Origin: JBHPGW01 sp042569785
Lineage (GTDB): Bacteria > Planctomycetota > Phycisphaerae > Sedimentisphaerales > Anaerobacaceae
DNA: 15,759 nt
Assembly: GCA_042569785.1 (NCBI GenBank)
Contig: JBHPGW010000058.1
Location: 1-15,759 of the forward strand
Direction of reading: 5' to 3'
Part shown: piece after piece, positions 14,457-15,759 of the stretch
How the letters are laid out: each line of letters opens with the position of its first letter
Numbering within the stretch: the first letter of the stretch is position 1
Made by a program: the position numbers and the translations under genes
Notes under the pieces: model-generated
Told to the model about the DNA's origin: nothing
Databases searched by the model: none
Seen by the model: the letters and a program-made list of their open reading frames with translations, nothing else

Positions 14457-15533
14457 ATGATAACAAAACCCATGACAATGCTTCTGGCGATGCTGGCAGG
14501 CTGGATAAATCAGCAGCAGGAAGAGGTAATCATATACCTCAAGGCAGAGAACAGTATACTTAGAGAAGAGTTATTGAAAGCAAGGGGAGGGAAAAGGATA
14601 TTACTCAACGATAACCAGCGAAGACGATTGGCTATACTCGGCAAAAAGCTGGGACGTAAACTCTTGGGTGAAGTTTGTTGTGCTTTTTCACCGGGCACAC
14701 TTTTGCGATGGCACCGCAAGCTCGTTGCCATGAAATATGATGGCTCCCGGCATCGCAGTAAATATGGCCGGCCAAAGATATCTGATTATCTCAGAAAACT
14801 CATCATCCATATGGCGAAGAATAACAAGCATGTTGGTTGTCGAAAATTCCATGGTTATCTTAAGTACCTGGGTATTAAAGTTTCGCCTGCGACTATAAGC
14901 AGAATATTACGTGAACACGGCATTGAGCCTTGTCCTGATAGGCCGGAACGGACAAGCTGGAATGAATTTATACGTACCCACTGGGAGTCTCTCGCTGCCA
15001 TTGATTTTTTCAGCACGGAAATTTATACCCTCAAAGGACTTGCACGTTACATGGTTCTTGTTGTAATTGACTATAAAACTCGCAAGGTCGAAATAGCCGG
15101 CATAATACCACAAGCTTACGAAAACTGGGTGAAGCAAATAGCTCGTAACCTTACCGATCCTATAGATGGTTTTCTGAAGGGCAAAAAGTATCTCGTCCAC
15201 GATAGGGACACGTTATTTACCGAAGATTTTAAGATGATTATGGAAGCAGCCGGCATTGAATGCAAGAAAACAACAGCTGCTTCTCCGAATCTGACTCCTT
15301 ATGTTGAACGTTTTATCCGGAGCATAAAATATGAGTGTCTTAACAAGATGCTGATATTTGGTGAGGCACATCTGCGTCATGTAATCAGTGAGTATATGAC
15401 CCATTACCACACAGAAAGGCCTCATGGAGGATTAAGCTATGATATTATTGATCCTCAACCTCAAGGTGATGGTCAGATTATCTGCCATGAGCGTCTTGGT
15501 GGGCTGTTGAAATCATACAGGAGGGCTGCATAA
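14457..15533 (+). CDS. rve-type (DDE) IS transposase
   Basis: The product has 358 aa. The start is ATG with GGAG 7 bp upstream. Residues about 22-45 form a short coiled coil (EEVIIYLKAENSILREELLK), and about 50-160 are a helix-turn-helix/HTH_21-like region (GRPKISDYLRKLI, GCRKFHGYLKYLGIKVSPATISRIL). The catalytic core follows: D183 in AAIDFFS, D249 in VHDRD and E284 in TPYVERFIRSIKYECL. The end contains HTERPHGGL and GGLLKSYRRAA. All three catalytic residues are present and no programmed frameshift is needed, unlike typical two-ORF IS3 elements. Single-ORF integrase-core transposases of this kind are frequent in Planctomycetota. The strand is opposite to the uncharacterised gene to its left. 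Confidence 0.92.
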   Translation: MITKPMTMLLAMLAGWINQQQEEVIIYLKAENSILREELLKARGGKRILLNDNQRRRLAILGKKLGRKLLGEVCCAFSPGTLLRWHRKLVAMKYDGSRHRSKYGRPKISDYLRKLIIHMAKNNKHVGCRKFHGYLKYLGIKVSPATISRILREHGIEPCPDRPERTSWNEFIRTHWESLAAIDFFSTEIYTLKGLARYMVLVVIDYKTRKVEIAGIIPQAYENWVKQIARNLTDPIDGFLKGKKYLVHDRDTLFTEDFKMIMEAAGIECKKTTAASPNLTPYVERFIRSIKYECLNKMLIFGEAHLRHVISEYMTHYHTERPHGGLSYDIIDPQPQGDGQIICHERLGGLLKSYRRAA

Positions 15534-15545
15534 CAAAAATACGAT

Positions 15546-15564
15546 AACCGGTTTACAAGCTTGT
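15546..15564. repeat. Two adjacent small palindromes after the transposase
   Basis: AACCGGTT (15546-15553) and ACAAGCTTGT (15555-15564) are both perfect palindromes separated by one base, 13 bp after the transposase stop. They could form a small cruciform or be a binding site. No T-run follows, so a rho-independent terminator is unlikely. Confidence 0.3.
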
Positions 15565-15695
15565 TGAGTTACAGCAGGGAGAGTCTATAAAAAGCTAATT
15601 TTGAGGATTTGACAATTAGGAATATAACAGTGCTGCAGGTGTATTCTGTTTTTGGGATGCCTTTGGGGGGCGAATTGGCGTACGGGCTGACTTTT

Positions 15696-15739
15696 GAAGC
15701 GCTTCTAGTACTATGTCCGTGAAATAATTCAGGATACTT
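15696..15739 (-). repeat. Right imperfect inverted repeat of the insertion sequence
   Basis: Read on the - strand it contains AAGTATCCTGAATTATTTC, then ACGG, then ACATAGTACTAGAAGCGCT. It mirrors the left repeat through ordered blocks. The rest of 15534-15695 has no gene I can support. Confidence 0.45.
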
Positions 15740-15759
15740 GGCGTTTGTGCCGATAATGA

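Larger units (their letters stand above)
14350..15739 (+). mobile_element. Insertion sequence with a single rve/DDE transposase and diverged inverted ends
   Basis: The element is defined by the transposase gene at 14457-15533 and by imperfect inverted repeats on both sides, giving about 1.39 kb. Left (14350-14389) and right (15696-15739, read on the - strand) share the same ordered blocks: AAGT, CCTGA, TTTC, ATAG, TACT-x-GAA-x-C and GCT, with small gaps. The precise outer ends and any target duplication cannot be fixed, because the right end is only about 20 bp from the window edge and alignment fades outward on both sides. The open transposase frame suggests that the element is or was recently active. 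Confidence 0.5.

Noticed and set aside
15616..15759. Frame on the - strand open from the right edge, 47 aa containing YFTDIVLEALQK
   Set aside because: It coincides with the right inverted repeat of the insertion sequence and ends in low-complexity residues, so it is more likely non-coding IS sequence than the tail of a gene.
1..15759. CRISPR array, tRNA, rRNA or riboswitch
   Set aside because: No regularly spaced repeat units, no tRNA cloverleaf landmarks, and no recognised riboswitch core were seen; intergenic gaps are short.

Overview
The window is a bacterial chromosomal segment of moderately low GC with three parts: a stress/envelope operon on the + strand, a photoprotection and redox-repair operon on the - strand, and an insertion sequence next to an uncharacterised gene. 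The gene content suggests a Planctomycetota-like (Phycisphaerae/Sedimentisphaerales-type) or similar Gram-negative organism. The grounds are a complete Bat operon, a class II photolyase and a single-ORF rve transposase ending in a GGLLKSYRRAA-type tail. This taxonomic guess rests on family knowledge, not on a marker gene.

Region 1 (1-7870, +). The last 32 codons of a DUF58-type protein enter from the left edge. They are followed by a tightly packed Bat (aerotolerance-type) operon: a membrane-anchored TPR protein with a SurA/PpiC-like shell but no rotamase domain, a BatD-like lipoprotein with a DUF4381-like tail, two membrane VWA proteins (BatA, BatB), a TPR protein with a Gln/Asn/Pro-rich tail (BatC), BatD, and BatE (TPR plus SH3). 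All junctions are overlaps or gaps under 50 bp, so the set is probably one transcript whose promoter, and probably a moxR gene, lie left of the window. The products would form an inner-membrane/periplasmic complex with two MIDAS-bearing VWA domains.

Region 2 (7871-12734, mainly -). A near-consensus sigma70-type promoter (TTGATG, 17 bp, TATAAT on the - strand) precedes a 37-codon ORF. This is followed, with coupled junctions, by a class II CPD photolyase, a TIGR01777-type NAD-dependent epimerase, a PPOX-like flavin-fold protein, an unusual TspO-MsrB-MsrA fusion, and a second PPOX-like protein. A 27-codon remnant resembling the C-terminus of a small heat-shock protein lies just beyond. Photolyase, TIGR01777 epimerase and TspO are known to co-occur in light/singlet-oxygen-responsive clusters of other bacteria, so the operon is best read as a light- and oxidant-damage response.

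Region 3 (12735-15759). A roughly 370-bp non-coding stretch carries short direct and inverted repeats and a possible coding fragment. It is followed by an uncharacterised 386-aa protein (-) and an rve/DDE transposase gene (+) flanked by diverged inverted repeats. The right edge lies at or just beyond the right end of this element.

The most notable item is the TspO-MsrB-MsrA fusion. It tethers two complete methionine sulfoxide reductases to a porphyrin-binding membrane protein, on the same membrane face as the TspO ligand loop.
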